Source: Planctomycetota bacterium
GTDB lineage: Bacteria; Planctomycetota; Planctomycetia; Planctomycetales; Planctomycetaceae
Reading direction: 5' to 3'
DNA: 64,000 nucleotides
NCBI GenBank assembly: GCA_030836185.1
Contig: JAURQH010000043.1
Location: forward strand, 1 to 64,000
Below are positions 17,268-27,151 of this stretch, in pieces; position 1 is the stretch's first letter, and each line of letters starts with the position of its first letter. The translations under genes were made by a program, and so were the position numbers. The notes beneath the pieces were generated by a model. It saw only the letters and a list, made by a program, of their open reading frames with translations, searched no databases and was not told where the DNA came from.

Positions 17268-20099
17268 ATGAGCTCCGCTGAACACGAAGAACTCTACAGC
17301 GAGTCGCTGGCCTACGTTGAGCAACTCTACGAACGATACCTGCAAGACCCGCAATCGGTGCCGGACAATTGGCAGGAGACGTTCCGAGACATGAACGAAT
17401 CCGACCAATTTAGCGGTCGGATTTCCTTTGCGCCCTCCTTTAAGCCGAAGTCAATTTTCCATAAAGGGAGCGGGCTGGCTTACTCGAATGGTCACGTCAC
17501 ATCCTCCACTCGTTCGACCGAGGCCCGGACCGCGGCGTTGCAGGAACGAGTCGATATGCTCGTTCGCAACTATCGCGTACTCGGACACAACCTGTCTCAG
17601 ATCGATCCGCTGCGACAGTCTCGGCCCGTGCCCAAAGAACTGACGCCCGAGTTTTACGGTTTCAATGCCGAGGAACTCGATCTTTCGATCTCCACCCGCA
17701 TGATTGGTGGACCGAATGTGTTGACGATCCGCGAATTGGTGCAGCGGATGCAAAACACGTATTGCCGCACGATCGGCGTGCAGTTTACTCACATTAATGA
17801 TATGTCGGTGCGTGAGTGGTTGCAGTATCGTTTGGAACAAACCGAGAACCGCACGACATTAACTCGCGAAGAGCAATTACGGATCCTCAAAAAACTGACA
17901 CATGCGATTCAGTTTGAGACGTTTATTCATGACAAGTTCAGAGGACACAAGCGATTTTCGCTTGAAGGTGCTGAGACTCTGATTCCGTTGCTTGACCTCG
18001 CCGTCGAAAAAGCGAGCGAATGCGGCACGGAATTGATTCTTCTGGGGATGGCCCATCGTGGTCGTTTGAACGTGCTTACCAACATTATGGGGAAACGTCC
18101 GCGAGAAGTGTTTCGCGAATTTCTCGACATCGATCCGCATTTGCACAGTGGCCGTGGCGATGTGAAGTATCACATGGGCTACAGCTACAACCGTGAGACT
18201 CTCTGTGGGCGCAAGGTTCATCTGTCTCTCTGTTTTAATCCGAGTCACCTTGAGTTTGTGAATCCGGTGGCTGTCGGTCGAGCGCGTGCCCGACAGGATA
18301 AAGTGGATGACTTTGATCGCGAACGGACGATGACAATTCTCATCCACGGCGATGCGGCCTTTGCCGGTGAAGGGATCATTCAAGAGTCCTTGAATCTGAG
18401 CGAATTGCCCGGATATACCACTGGTGGAACGATTCACGTTATTGTGAATAATCAGATCGGTTTTACGACCTCTCCTGCCGAAGGCCGTTCGAGTCTGTAT
18501 GCCACTGATGTCGCCAAGATGTTGCAAATTCCGATATTCCATGTGAATGGAGAAGACCCGGAAGCCGTTGCTCAAGTGGTCCGCATGGCAATTGATTTTA
18601 AGGCCGAGTTCAAGCGTGATGCTGTGATCGATATGTATTGTTATCGTCGGTTGGGACACAACGAATTCGACGAACCCTCATACACTCAGCCCGTGATGTA
18701 CAAAGCAATCAAGTCGCGCAATTCTGTGCGTGCCACTTACATGAAGCAACTTTTAAATCTCGGGGAAGTGGATCGCGAAGAGGCCGAGCAGATCGAGCAG
18801 GAATCGCACAATTATTACGAAGACGAGTTACAGGCTGCGAATAGTCCCGAATACGAGCATCCCGAAATGTCGATGTTGGGGATGTGGTCGGAATATTCTG
18901 GTGGGCCTGAAGGAGTCGCGGAAGAACCAGAAACAGGAGTCGACCGCGCAGAACTCACCCGATTGACGCAGCAGATGTGTACGTTGCCGGAATCATTCAC
19001 TCCGCATCCGAAGCTCGACAATATGGTGTTGAAAGCTCGTCGAGAGATGGCGCAGGGCGAGCGACCCATTGATTGGGGAGCGGCCGAGTTGATGTCGCTG
19101 GCATCCATTGCGGCAGAAGGACACCCGATTCGGTTTACAGGACAAGATTCAGGACGCGGAACTTTCAGTCAGCGTCATGCCATCTTACACGATCATGAAG
19201 ATGGCCAACCTTATAATACTCTCTCCGAACTTGCGCCCAATCAGGGTTTTGTTGAAATCATCAACAGCCCACTCTCGGAAGCGGGAGTCTTGGGATTTGA
19301 ATATGGTTATAGTTTGGATCGCCCGGAAGGTTTGATTATCTGGGAAGCACAGTTCGGTGATTTCTCCAATGCGGCACAGGTGATCATTGACCAATTCATC
19401 TCGTCGGCGGAAGACAAATGGGGTCGGCTTTCGGGTTTGGTGATGTTATTGCCTCATGGATTTGAAGGACAGGGACCGGAACACTCTTCCGCGCGGCTTG
19501 AGCGGTATCTGACGCTGGCCGCGGAAGACAATATGCAGATCTGTTATCCGTCCACGGCAGCACAGCATTTTCATATGCTGCGGCGACAAATTGTTCGATC
19601 GTGGCGGAAGCCGCTGATCGTGATGACGCCTAAAAAGTTGTTGCGTGATCCGAAGGCGATGGCCTCGTTGGACGATCTTTCGACCGGACGTTTTCGTCGT
19701 GTGTTGGCGGATGATGGTTACGCCAATCCGGCGAAAACAAAACGGGTTTTGCTTTGTTCCGGGAAAATTTATTTTGAACTCGATCATGTCCGTAAAGAGA
19801 ACGAACGAGACGATGTTGCGATTTTGCGTGTGGAGCAGCTTTACCCGTTACCAACGGGAGAATTGGGGGAAGCACTCTCGCCGTACGCAGATGATATCGA
19901 AGCATTTTGGGTTCAGGAAGAACCGAGAAACATGGGGCCTTGGCAGTTCATGATGGTTCATTATGGTCATCGTTTGCTCAACCGGTTCCCATTTTCATGT
20001 GTCTCACGGCCACCTTCGGCGAGCCCGGCAACGGGGTCGTTTAAGAGCCACGAAATTGAACAGGAGAAGGTTATCTCCGAGGCCTTTGGGCAAGAGTAA
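17268..20099 (+). CDS. sucA: 2-oxoglutarate dehydrogenase E1 component
   Basis: The thiamine-diphosphate-dependent decarboxylase of the 2-oxoglutarate dehydrogenase complex in the citric acid cycle; 943 residues, the usual size. The N-terminal E2-interaction segment (YVEQLYERYLQDPQSVPDNWQETF) is present. Diagnostic blocks are LLGMAHRGRLNVLTNIMGK, HLEFVNPVAVGRARARQD, the ThDP/Mg site GDAAFAGEGIIQESLNLS...NNQIGFTT, CYRRLGHNEFDEPSYTQP, and in the second half FTGQDSGRGTFSQRHA and LPHGFEGQGPEHSSARLERYL. The C-terminus has the WVQEEPRNMGPW motif. sucB follows after 105 bases and lpdA after that, so the three catalytic components are made together. No ribosome site is obvious before the ATG. Confidence 0.97.
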   Translation: MSSAEHEELYSESLAYVEQLYERYLQDPQSVPDNWQETFRDMNESDQFSGRISFAPSFKPKSIFHKGSGLAYSNGHVTSSTRSTEARTAALQERVDMLVRNYRVLGHNLSQIDPLRQSRPVPKELTPEFYGFNAEELDLSISTRMIGGPNVLTIRELVQRMQNTYCRTIGVQFTHINDMSVREWLQYRLEQTENRTTLTREEQLRILKKLTHAIQFETFIHDKFRGHKRFSLEGAETLIPLLDLAVEKASECGTELILLGMAHRGRLNVLTNIMGKRPREVFREFLDIDPHLHSGRGDVKYHMGYSYNRETLCGRKVHLSLCFNPSHLEFVNPVAVGRARARQDKVDDFDRERTMTILIHGDAAFAGEGIIQESLNLSELPGYTTGGTIHVIVNNQIGFTTSPAEGRSSLYATDVAKMLQIPIFHVNGEDPEAVAQVVRMAIDFKAEFKRDAVIDMYCYRRLGHNEFDEPSYTQPVMYKAIKSRNSVRATYMKQLLNLGEVDREEAEQIEQESHNYYEDELQAANSPEYEHPEMSMLGMWSEYSGGPEGVAEEPETGVDRAELTRLTQQMCTLPESFTPHPKLDNMVLKARREMAQGERPIDWGAAELMSLASIAAEGHPIRFTGQDSGRGTFSQRHAILHDHEDGQPYNTLSELAPNQGFVEIINSPLSEAGVLGFEYGYSLDRPEGLIIWEAQFGDFSNAAQVIIDQFISSAEDKWGRLSGLVMLLPHGFEGQGPEHSSARLERYLTLAAEDNMQICYPSTAAQHFHMLRRQIVRSWRKPLIVMTPKKLLRDPKAMASLDDLSTGRFRRVLADDGYANPAKTKRVLLCSGKIYFELDHVRKENERDDVAILRVEQLYPLPTGELGEALSPYADDIEAFWVQEEPRNMGPWQFMMVHYGHRLLNRFPFSCVSRPPSASPATGSFKSHEIEQEKVISEAFGQE

Positions 20100-20204
20100 T
20101 TATCTCATGGTCGATTAGTCAGGTTGTGACCTGATGCAATCGCTGATCAAATTATCGAGCATTAAAGAACACTCTCTTCGAGTGATATTGGAAAGCATTC
20201 AACG

Positions 20205-21416
20205 ATGGCGAAGGAAGTCAAAATCCCCGCATTGGGAGAATCGATTACAGAAGTGATGGTCGGCGAGTTCTATAAGGGAGTCGGTGACTACATTAAGGCC
20301 GACGAGGAATTGGTCGAAATTGAATCGGAAAAGGCGACGATGGATGTGCCGGCTCCGGTGTCGGGAATCATTCAGGAGATTGTCCTGGAACAGGGGACCG
20401 TGGCGACCATCGGTGATACTTTGGTAATCATCGATGATACGGCGGAAGCTCCTGCAGAAGAGAGCAAAGAAGCATCAAAGGCTCCTGCTGCCGAAAAACC
20501 AGCTTCGCCACAAAGTTCGTCCCCTCAGGAGTCAAAGTCCGCAGAAGGGCATGTGATGCCGGCTGCGGCCCGTATGCTCGCTGAGAACAAGTTGGCAGCC
20601 AGCGACGTCACAGCCTCTGGCCCCGGCGGTCGCTTGTTGAAAGAAGACGTCCAGCAACATCTGACCTCTGAAAAAGCGTCGACATCAATGCAGTTGCCTT
20701 CCACTTCGTTCGGAGAGCGTGATTCGGATGTCGTTCCAATGAGCATGCTGCGTCGCAAAATTGCCGAGCGATTGGTTTCGGCTCAACAAAACGCAGCGTT
20801 GTTGACGACGTTCAATGAAGTCAACATGAAGCCAGTGATGGATCTTCGCAAACAGTATCAAGATTCGTTTACGAAGAAGTATGGCATTAAACTCGGGTTT
20901 ATGTCGTTTTATGTCAAAGCGGTGATTGATGCGTTGAAACTGGTTCCACAAGTGAATGGTGAAGTTCGCGGGAACGATTTGGTTTATCACAATTACTATG
21001 ACATTGGAATCGCCGTCGGTGGCGGAAAGGGACTGGTTGTCCCCGTTATTCGTAACGCCGACCAGTTAAGTTTTGCGGAAATTGAACAGACGATTTACGA
21101 TTTGGCCGTTCGCGCGAAAGAAGGCAGCTTGAGTATGGATGAGCTGCAAGGCGGCACGTTCACGATCAGCAATGGTGGCATTTACGGCTCGATGCTATCC
21201 ACGCCAATCGTCAATCCACCTCAAAGTGGTATCCTCGGCTTGCATAACATTCAGGAACGGGTCGTTGTTGAGAATGGAGAAATGGTCATTCGTCCGATGA
21301 TGTATCTGGCACTCAGTTACGATCATCGCATTATCGATGGTCGCGAAGCGGTCACCTTCCTGAAACGAGTGAAGGATGTCATCGAAGAACCGAACCGCAT
21401 GCTGATTGAATGCTGA
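20205..21416 (+). CDS. sucB: Dihydrolipoamide succinyltransferase (E2)
   Basis: The core acyltransferase of the 2-oxoglutarate dehydrogenase complex, 403 residues. A single N-terminal lipoyl domain carries the lipoylated Lys in [14 protein letters not shown]; a Pro/Ala/Ser-rich linker at about 85-115 follows, then the peripheral-subunit-binding domain ([18 protein letters not shown]...[11 protein letters not shown]) and the catalytic domain with the active-site His and Asp in [13 protein letters not shown]. The single lipoyl domain and the sucA neighbour favour the succinyl form over acetyltransferase. lpdA follows 54 bases later. Confidence 0.95.
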   Translation: MAKEVKIPALGESITEVMVGEFYKGVGDYIKADEELVEIESEKATMDVPAPVSGIIQEIVLEQGTVATIGDTLVIIDDTAEAPAEESKEASKAPAAEKPASPQSSSPQESKSAEGHVMPAAARMLAENKLAASDVTASGPGGRLLKEDVQQHLTSEKASTSMQLPSTSFGERDSDVVPMSMLRRKIAERLVSAQQNAALLTTFNEVNMKPVMDLRKQYQDSFTKKYGIKLGFMSFYVKAVIDALKLVPQVNGEVRGNDLVYHNYYDIGIAVGGGKGLVVPVIRNADQLSFAEIEQTIYDLAVRAKEGSLSMDELQGGTFTISNGGIYGSMLSTPIVNPPQSGILGLHNIQERVVVENGEMVIRPMMYLALSYDHRIIDGREAVTFLKRVKDVIEEPNRMLIEC

Positions 21417-21470
21417 TCCAATCAGTCAACTCCCGAATTCACCTGAGAAATATCAAAGTTATTTAGTCCT

Positions 21471-22856
21471 ATGTCTCAACACGATCTTGTCATCATCGGT
21501 GCCGGTCCCGGCGGATACACAGCAGCCATTCGAGCCGCCCAATTGGGTTTGAACGTCGCTTGCATCGAGAAAGAACCTGCACTCGGGGGAACCTGCTTAC
21601 GGGTGGGATGTATTCCCAGTAAAGCGCTGTTGGAGTCGAGCGAGTTGTACGATCAGGCCGGTCATGCGTTTGAAGGGCGGGGGATTAAAGTCGGCAAAAT
21701 GTCACTCGATTTGTCTTCAATGCTGGGCCATAAAGACACTGTTGTGAATACGCTCACGCAGGGAATTGCTGGCCTGTTCAAAAAGAATAAGATCACTCGT
21801 TACGAAGGAACCGCTTCGATTCCTGAAACCGGAAAGGTTGTTGTCACCAGTTCCAAGGGTGAGGAAACTCTTGAAGCTGGCAACATTCTGATTGCGACGG
21901 GAAGTAAGCCGAGTGAGTTGCCGGGGGTTGAACTTGATTATGACAAGATCGGAACAAGTACCGAGGCTTTAAAGTACGAATCGGTTCCCGATCATCTTGT
22001 CGTGATTGGAGCGGGATATATCGGCCTTGAGCTGGGGACCGTCTGGCGAAGGCTGGGAGCGAAAGTGACCGTTCTTGAATATCTTGATCGCATATTGCCC
22101 GGCATGGATTCGGAGATGGCGAAAGAGGCACTCAAGATTTTCAAGAAGCAGGGGATCGAATTTCAATTGGGCGTTGCCGTCACTTCGGCCAAGGTCTCAC
22201 GAGGGAAGTGTATCGTCGAAGGGAAAGGGATCGACCCGATCAAATGTGATCGCGTGTTGCTCTCTGCGGGCCGTAAGCCGAATGTCGAAGGTCTTGGCCT
22301 GGAACACATCGGCGTGAATACCGATCAGCGCGGCTTCATTCAGGTTGATGCTCATTTCCAGACCTCCGTTGCAGGAATTTATGCCATCGGTGATGTGATT
22401 CCTGGGCCGATGTTGGCTCATAAAGCCGAGCATGAAGGAGTGGCCTGTGTCGAACAGTTGGTCACAGGTTATGGGCACGTGAATTACAATGTGATTCCAG
22501 GAGTCGTTTATACCGATCCAGAAATTGCCACGGTGGGGAAAACTGAGGATCAACTCAAAGAAGAAGGCATCGAGTATAACAAAGGAACATTTCCGTTTTT
22601 GGCCAACGCTCGTGCTCGAGCGCTGGGGATGACGGAAGGGAGAGCCAAGGTTCTCGCCGATAAACAGACCGACCGTATTCTGGGTGTTCACATTATCGGT
22701 CCGCGAGCGGGGGATTTGATCGCGGAAGCCTGTGCCGCTATGGAGTTTGGTGCGTCGAGTGAAGACTTGGCGGCTGTGTGTCATGCACACCCGACATTGT
22801 CAGAAGTTCTGAAAGAAGCCGCACTTGGCACTTCGGGGCAAACACTGAACTTCTAG
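21471..22856 (+). CDS. lpdA: Dihydrolipoamide dehydrogenase (E3)
   Basis: Reoxidises the lipoyl groups of E2 with NAD; 461 residues, normal length. The FAD site GAGPGGYTAAIRAAQLG opens the protein, the redox-active disulfide is in GGTCLRVGCIPSKALL, the NAD site is in VVIGAGYIGLELGTVW, the second FAD motif is YAIGDVIPGPMLAHKA, and the catalytic His-Glu pair lies in CHAHPTLSE near the C-terminus. It is the last gene of the sucA-sucB-lpdA run. Confidence 0.96.
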   Translation: MSQHDLVIIGAGPGGYTAAIRAAQLGLNVACIEKEPALGGTCLRVGCIPSKALLESSELYDQAGHAFEGRGIKVGKMSLDLSSMLGHKDTVVNTLTQGIAGLFKKNKITRYEGTASIPETGKVVVTSSKGEETLEAGNILIATGSKPSELPGVELDYDKIGTSTEALKYESVPDHLVVIGAGYIGLELGTVWRRLGAKVTVLEYLDRILPGMDSEMAKEALKIFKKQGIEFQLGVAVTSAKVSRGKCIVEGKGIDPIKCDRVLLSAGRKPNVEGLGLEHIGVNTDQRGFIQVDAHFQTSVAGIYAIGDVIPGPMLAHKAEHEGVACVEQLVTGYGHVNYNVIPGVVYTDPEIATVGKTEDQLKEEGIEYNKGTFPFLANARARALGMTEGRAKVLADKQTDRILGVHIIGPRAGDLIAEACAAMEFGASSEDLAAVCHAHPTLSEVLKEAALGTSGQTLNF

Positions 22857-23082
22857 GGGTTTGCGTCTGCGAAATCCCTCAATTTCGAGTCTTCGTAAAA
22901 AATCTCTTGTTTTTACAACTCGAATGCGCTGCAATAGACATCTATAAGTCGTAATGCCTGATTTGATACACCCGTTGGCGTCCAGGGACAACATGATTGA
23001 GCACGTTGTGCAGGGAAAATGATTCAGGGATGTCCTCTCGGGAAATCCTCGGGAGTGGTCTCGCGACGACTTGGGTCGAGCC

Positions 23083-23096
23083 CCGATAAATATCGG
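23083..23096. repeat. Palindrome with AA loop in the phosphatase leader
   Basis: CCGATA (23083-23088) and TATCGG (23091-23096) pair across AA, flanked by TCGA on both sides. The structure lies right before the AGGAGG ribosome site of the PAS-phosphatase gene, so it could affect translation start, or may be one more of the two-base-loop palindromes seen in this window. Confidence 0.45.
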
Positions 23097-23113
23097 TCGA
23101 GAGGAGGCTCTGA

Positions 23114-25054
23114 ATGAGTCCTTCAGAAAAGTCGTCGGAGTTAAAACAATTATCGCACGATTGTAATGTTTCAGCCGATGCACTCTGTTGGCAGCTTTTC
23201 GATGAGATTCCGATTCCGTTGTTCACTCTCGATGTCAGCTTGCGGTTCCTTTCACTCAACGATTGCTTTCAGGCATTAAGTGGATATTCGCAAGACGCCC
23301 TCATCGGTGAATCGGTTCTGCCCCTCTTGGGTGAATCTTCGCATGGTTCTCCAGAATCGTTTTTGAAAAAACGATATAAACAAGAGTTTCGTCCCTCCGA
23401 TCAGGAGACGGCCGAGTTTGAACTGAAAATGAAGACGGGTGAACGAGTTCCGATTGAAATAAAAACCAGTCGAGTCTATGCGTCGTCTTACCGTTTACTG
23501 CTTTGTTCGGTGATTGATATCTCAGAACGCAAGCGATCTCGTAAAGCCCTGATTGAAAGTCAAAACAGGTTGCGAGAGATCCTCGACAACACCGAAACGT
23601 GTGTGTATGTCAAAGATCTTGAGGGGCGCTACCAATTTGTGAATCGACGGTTTGAGGAACTGTTTCAGCTTCGGCTTGATGCACTCCTTGGGAAAACGGA
23701 TGAAGAGATCTTTCCAAAGTCACTAGCCGAGACTTTTCGACAAAATGATATCGAAGTGGTGGAGCGAGGAGAAACGATTCAGGTTAAAGAAATTGCTCCT
23801 CATGAAGATGGCCCTCATTTGTACCTTTCTTCCAAGTTTCCTCTTCGGAATCAGCACGGAGAGATTCATGCGATTGCCGGAATCTCGACAGACATTACGC
23901 AAATGGACCAGCAAGAGCGAGAGGTGGAGCGGCTCAAATCGTCTCTCGAACTGATACTTGATTCGGTTTCGGATGGCATTATCGGTGGAAGTCGGACCGG
24001 CGATATTGAATACATGAACCGGGCTGCACGTCTGATGCTCCGAATGGAGGAGGGTTCTGAAGCTGGTTCTCAGATGATAAGCAATGTTCGATTTCGGGCG
24101 ACTCCTCACGATCGACACAGTATTTCCATGCAGGAATTGTTTCACGATTTGATTTCGAAGCCTGAGGGAGCGTTGCACTTTCCATCGGGTTCGCTTGTGT
24201 TTAAGGATGGGACTTCGCTTCCCGCCGATGTGACGTGTGGAGTGACCGAGAATGATGAAGGGACCATCGAATCGGTGGTGACTCTTCGGGATACGTCTCA
24301 TCTCGTACAGTTACAGCTCAAGTCCGATGAGTTACGGACGGCTCAAATTGTCCAGCGACAGCTTTACCCCACCGTCCCTCCGGTTGTGAACGGGTTTCGC
24401 TTTGCAGGCAAAGCAATTCCGGCCACTCAAGCTTGCGGTGATTACTTTGACTTTATTACCTCGGACGATGGTTCGGATATTGTGCTCTCCATCGGTGACG
24501 TGACGGGACATGGGCTTGGTCCTGCTTTGCAGATGGTGGAAACTCGTGCGTATCTGCGAGCCATGATTCATCAACATGGAAATTTGAAAACCGCACTGAC
24601 CAAATTGAATCAGTTTTTGGTCGAAGACACTCCCGAGGGAAGTTTTATTTCGTTGATGGCCGCCTGTATCAATCCCGAAACACGCAGGATGAGATATGTC
24701 GGGGCCGGTCACGATGGTTGGCTCATACGCCAAACCGGAGAGGTCGAATATCTGGCGAGTACAGGATTGTTACTCGGATTGATGGCAGACTCCGAGTATC
24801 AGATTTCCCCAGAGATTGAATTTCAGCATGGTGATCTGTTTGTGATGGCGACAGATGGTTTGCAAGAAGCCATTTCTGCAGACGGAGAACTCTTTGGAAC
24901 CGACCGTATGATGGCAACGATCCTTCAGCATCGAGAGAAAGAGCCTGCTGAAATCATCGAGACACTGATGGCACAGTTGAACGAATATGTCGACCATCGT
25001 CCGCTTCACGATGACATTACGATGGTGGTGGCACGAGCGGATTTTGGCGAATGA
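23114..25054 (+). CDS. PAS-domain serine phosphatase (SpoIIE/RsbU type)
   Basis: A 646-residue sensor phosphatase. Three PAS-like modules occupy about residues 28-140, 145-275 and 280-410 (anchors FTLDVSLRFLSLNDCFQALSG, VKDLEGRYQFVNRRFEELF, DSVSDGIIGGSRTGDIEYMN). The C-terminal PP2C/SpoIIE domain, about 420-646, has the metal Asp residues in ACGDYFDF, SIGDVTGHGLG, VMATDGLQEA and HDDITMVV. Proteins of this plan usually dephosphorylate anti-sigma-factor antagonists in partner-switching control; no such antagonist or anti-sigma gene is next to it, although a sigma factor gene lies about 2 kb downstream. The ATG is preceded by AGGAGG at a 6-base spacing. No membrane helix is seen. It is convergent with ugd, 19 bases away. 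Confidence 0.9.
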   Translation: MSPSEKSSELKQLSHDCNVSADALCWQLFDEIPIPLFTLDVSLRFLSLNDCFQALSGYSQDALIGESVLPLLGESSHGSPESFLKKRYKQEFRPSDQETAEFELKMKTGERVPIEIKTSRVYASSYRLLLCSVIDISERKRSRKALIESQNRLREILDNTETCVYVKDLEGRYQFVNRRFEELFQLRLDALLGKTDEEIFPKSLAETFRQNDIEVVERGETIQVKEIAPHEDGPHLYLSSKFPLRNQHGEIHAIAGISTDITQMDQQEREVERLKSSLELILDSVSDGIIGGSRTGDIEYMNRAARLMLRMEEGSEAGSQMISNVRFRATPHDRHSISMQELFHDLISKPEGALHFPSGSLVFKDGTSLPADVTCGVTENDEGTIESVVTLRDTSHLVQLQLKSDELRTAQIVQRQLYPTVPPVVNGFRFAGKAIPATQACGDYFDFITSDDGSDIVLSIGDVTGHGLGPALQMVETRAYLRAMIHQHGNLKTALTKLNQFLVEDTPEGSFISLMAACINPETRRMRYVGAGHDGWLIRQTGEVEYLASTGLLLGLMADSEYQISPEIEFQHGDLFVMATDGLQEAISADGELFGTDRMMATILQHREKEPAEIIETLMAQLNEYVDHRPLHDDITMVVARADFGE

Positions 25055-25073
25055 AACGTGTCGTGGTGACGGA

Positions 25074-26372
25074 CTAGATTCCGATTCCGCAGTAAGTAAA
25101 TCCTTCACCTTCCAAACGTGAAGGCTCGAACATATTCCGACCGTCAAAAATAACGGGTGTCTTCATCTGGTGGGCGATGAATTCAAAGTCCGGGTTTCGG
25201 AAATCACTCCATTCTGTGACGATTGCCAAAGCATCGGCCTCTTTGATTGTCTCGTAATGGTGTTCGCAATACGTAAGCTTGTCGCCATAGATCTCTTTGA
25301 CGTTTTCCATCGCGACGGGATCGTGTACAGCCACTTCCGCTCCTGCGGCGAGCAAACCGTCTATCAAAACGAGCGCCGGTGCTTCACGAATGTCGTCAGT
25401 CCGAGGTTTGAAAGCGAGTCCCCAAATGCCGAACTTTCTCCCTTTCAAATCACTCTCAAAATATTGATCAATCTTCGAGAAGAGAACATTCTTCTGTAAC
25501 GTGTTCACATCATCGACCGACTTCAAGATCTCGGTGTTCATGCCGACGTTTTCGGCAACGGAAATCAACGCACGCACATCTTTCGGGAAACAGGAACCTC
25601 CATAACCGACACCTGGATACAGAAACTGAAACCCGATTCGTTCGTCGTGGCAAATTCCTTTACGGACTTCATTGATGTTCGCACCGACTCGATCACACAG
25701 ATTGGCAATTTCATTGATAAAGCTGATTTTGGTGGCCAGCATGCAATTTGCGGCATACTTGGTCATTTCTGCCGATTCCAGCCCCATCAAGATAAAGGGA
25801 TGATCGGTTCGCAAGAATGGCTTATAGAGTTCATGAAGCACATCGCCAACTTCTTTTTTTTCCACCCCGACGACCACACGGTCGGGACGAGTGAAGTCTT
25901 CAATGGCGGCGCCCTCTTTCAGAAACTCGGGATTCGAGGCCACAGCGACATCGCGTCCCGTGAGCTCTTTCAGTTTCTCCAAGACGGCCCGATTTGTTCC
26001 CACGGGAACTGTCGACTTGATGACAACAACGGTTTTTTCGGAGAGCAACGGTGCAAGTGTTTCGGCCACTTTCCAAAGTCCACTCAGATTTGCCGACCCA
26101 TCGTCTCCTTGCGGAGTGCCGACAGCAATGAAGACACAATCGCAATCAGGAACCGATTCATCGTAATTTGTAGTGAAGTGCAGGCGCTGTTTGCGGACAT
26201 TTCGTTCAACGAGTTCGGTTAATCCCGGCTCGTAAATGGGAATCTTTCCTTGATTCAGATTGTCAATTTTCTGTTGATCGATATCGATGCAGGTGACATC
26301 GTTGTTGCTGTCTGCAAGGCAAGTTCCGGTAACGAGTCCAACATAACCCGTCCCAATCATGGCAATCTTCAC
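25074..26372 (-). CDS. ugd: UDP-glucose 6-dehydrogenase
   Basis: Oxidises UDP-glucose to UDP-glucuronate for exopolysaccharide or lipopolysaccharide sugars; 432 residues. The NAD motif is [36 protein letters not shown] follows, the [15 protein letters not shown] block and the catalytic Cys in [13 protein letters not shown] are intact, and [15 protein letters not shown] is in place. A GTG at 26372 is chosen as start: GAGGG lies 8 bases upstream and the protein then opens MKIAMIG; a TTG five codons earlier is possible but overlaps that site. No other sugar-nucleotide gene is adjacent. Confidence 0.95.
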   Translation of the reverse strand: MKIAMIGTGYVGLVTGTCLADSNNDVTCIDIDQQKIDNLNQGKIPIYEPGLTELVERNVRKQRLHFTTNYDESVPDCDCVFIAVGTPQGDDGSANLSGLWKVAETLAPLLSEKTVVVIKSTVPVGTNRAVLEKLKELTGRDVAVASNPEFLKEGAAIEDFTRPDRVVVGVEKKEVGDVLHELYKPFLRTDHPFILMGLESAEMTKYAANCMLATKISFINEIANLCDRVGANINEVRKGICHDERIGFQFLYPGVGYGGSCFPKDVRALISVAENVGMNTEILKSVDDVNTLQKNVLFSKIDQYFESDLKGRKFGIWGLAFKPRTDDIREAPALVLIDGLLAAGAEVAVHDPVAMENVKEIYGDKLTYCEHHYETIKEADALAIVTEWSDFRNPDFEFIAHQMKTPVIFDGRNMFEPSRLEGEGFTYCGIGI

Positions 26373-26829
26373 GTTTGAAACCCTCAATTATTCAGGGAAT
26401 TATGTTTGTAAAATCGGTATGAAAATGTAGTGAAGCAGTCTGTTGATCAAATCATTCGCAGCAGCATCAAGTTTTCAACGGGCTGTGAAGACAGATAGTT
26501 TAGTGGATGTTGTGGGGGCTTGACCAGAGCAGGTTGAAGCGAGAAATAAGGAATCTCGCTTGCCGATCCAGATATTCAGGTGGCAGCGATCAAGGCATCC
26601 TCTTTCTTAAACATACTGTACGAATGGTGATAAAAAAACTTGAGTTTTTTTTTGTGAGATCCTGAATATTTCGTACATGGGATCCAACTTTTGTTACGGT
26701 GATGCGTGTTGCGGTTCAATTGGGCTCAAAGGATTGAGAATCCGTTGATCAACAACAGTGAGGCCAGGCAGAAGTCGCCTCATCATCTGAAAACTGTTTT
26801 TTACATCACATCGCAAGGAGGCGATCATC
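26373..26829. other. Long leader region between ugd and the sigma-factor locus
   Basis: About 450 bases upstream of both ugd (minus) and the mini-ORF/rpoD locus (plus). It holds a small hairpin AGCGAGA/TCTCGCT at 26538-26560 and the nested inverted repeat described at 26617-26677. No gene is recognised. Confidence 0.5.
26617..26677. promoter_or_regulatory. Nested inverted repeat upstream of the sigma-factor genes
   Basis: Outer arms TGTACGAA (26617-26624) and TTCGTACA (26670-26677) are perfect reverse complements 45 bases apart. Inside, AAAAAAACT (26632-26640) and AGTTTTTTT (26643-26651) form a second stem around TG, with nine T in a row to 26653. It could be a regulator site with paired half-sites, or a weak bidirectional terminator for transcripts crossing the ugd-rpoD gap; sequence alone does not decide. 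Confidence 0.4.
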
Positions 26830-27030
26830 ATGTTTTCACCGGATCCTATCCGGTCTTCCCGGACCATTTCTCGCTCAAAGCCGGGTAGCTCGTTCAACGA
26901 TATCGCGCTTGCCATGTTTCCTTCGATGGTTGACCAATTACTGGCACCCAGTTCTGCTCCCGTTGTGATGCCAGACATTCCTCCAGCTCCGACAACAGAT
27001 CGAAGCGTTCAACCGATACCACATCGATAA
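26830..27030 (+). CDS. Small hypothetical protein ahead of the sigma factor gene
   Basis: A 66-residue open frame (starting MFSPDPIRSSRTISRSK) with an excellent ribosome site: AAGGAGG ending 9 bases before the ATG. The product is Ser/Pro-rich, has no Cys, no signal peptide and no membrane helix, and matches no family I know. It ends 121 bases before the sigma-factor start on the same strand. The ribosome site is the main evidence; a regulatory leader peptide or a small partner of the sigma factor are both possible. Confidence 0.5.
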   Translation: MFSPDPIRSSRTISRSKPGSSFNDIALAMFPSMVDQLLAPSSAPVVMPDIPPAPTTDRSVQPIPHR

Positions 27031-27151
27031 GTCTCACCACGAGCTTTCATACACAATTTTAAGGTGATGTTGGTCATCGCCTTCGTAAATCATGGTTGTC
27101 ACGTATCCCGTAGAGTGACAACTGCAGATCACAGAGAAAAAGGAGTTTCTC

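Noticed and set aside
17877-18659. Minus-strand 260-codon open frame
   Set aside because: Antisense shadow within sucA.
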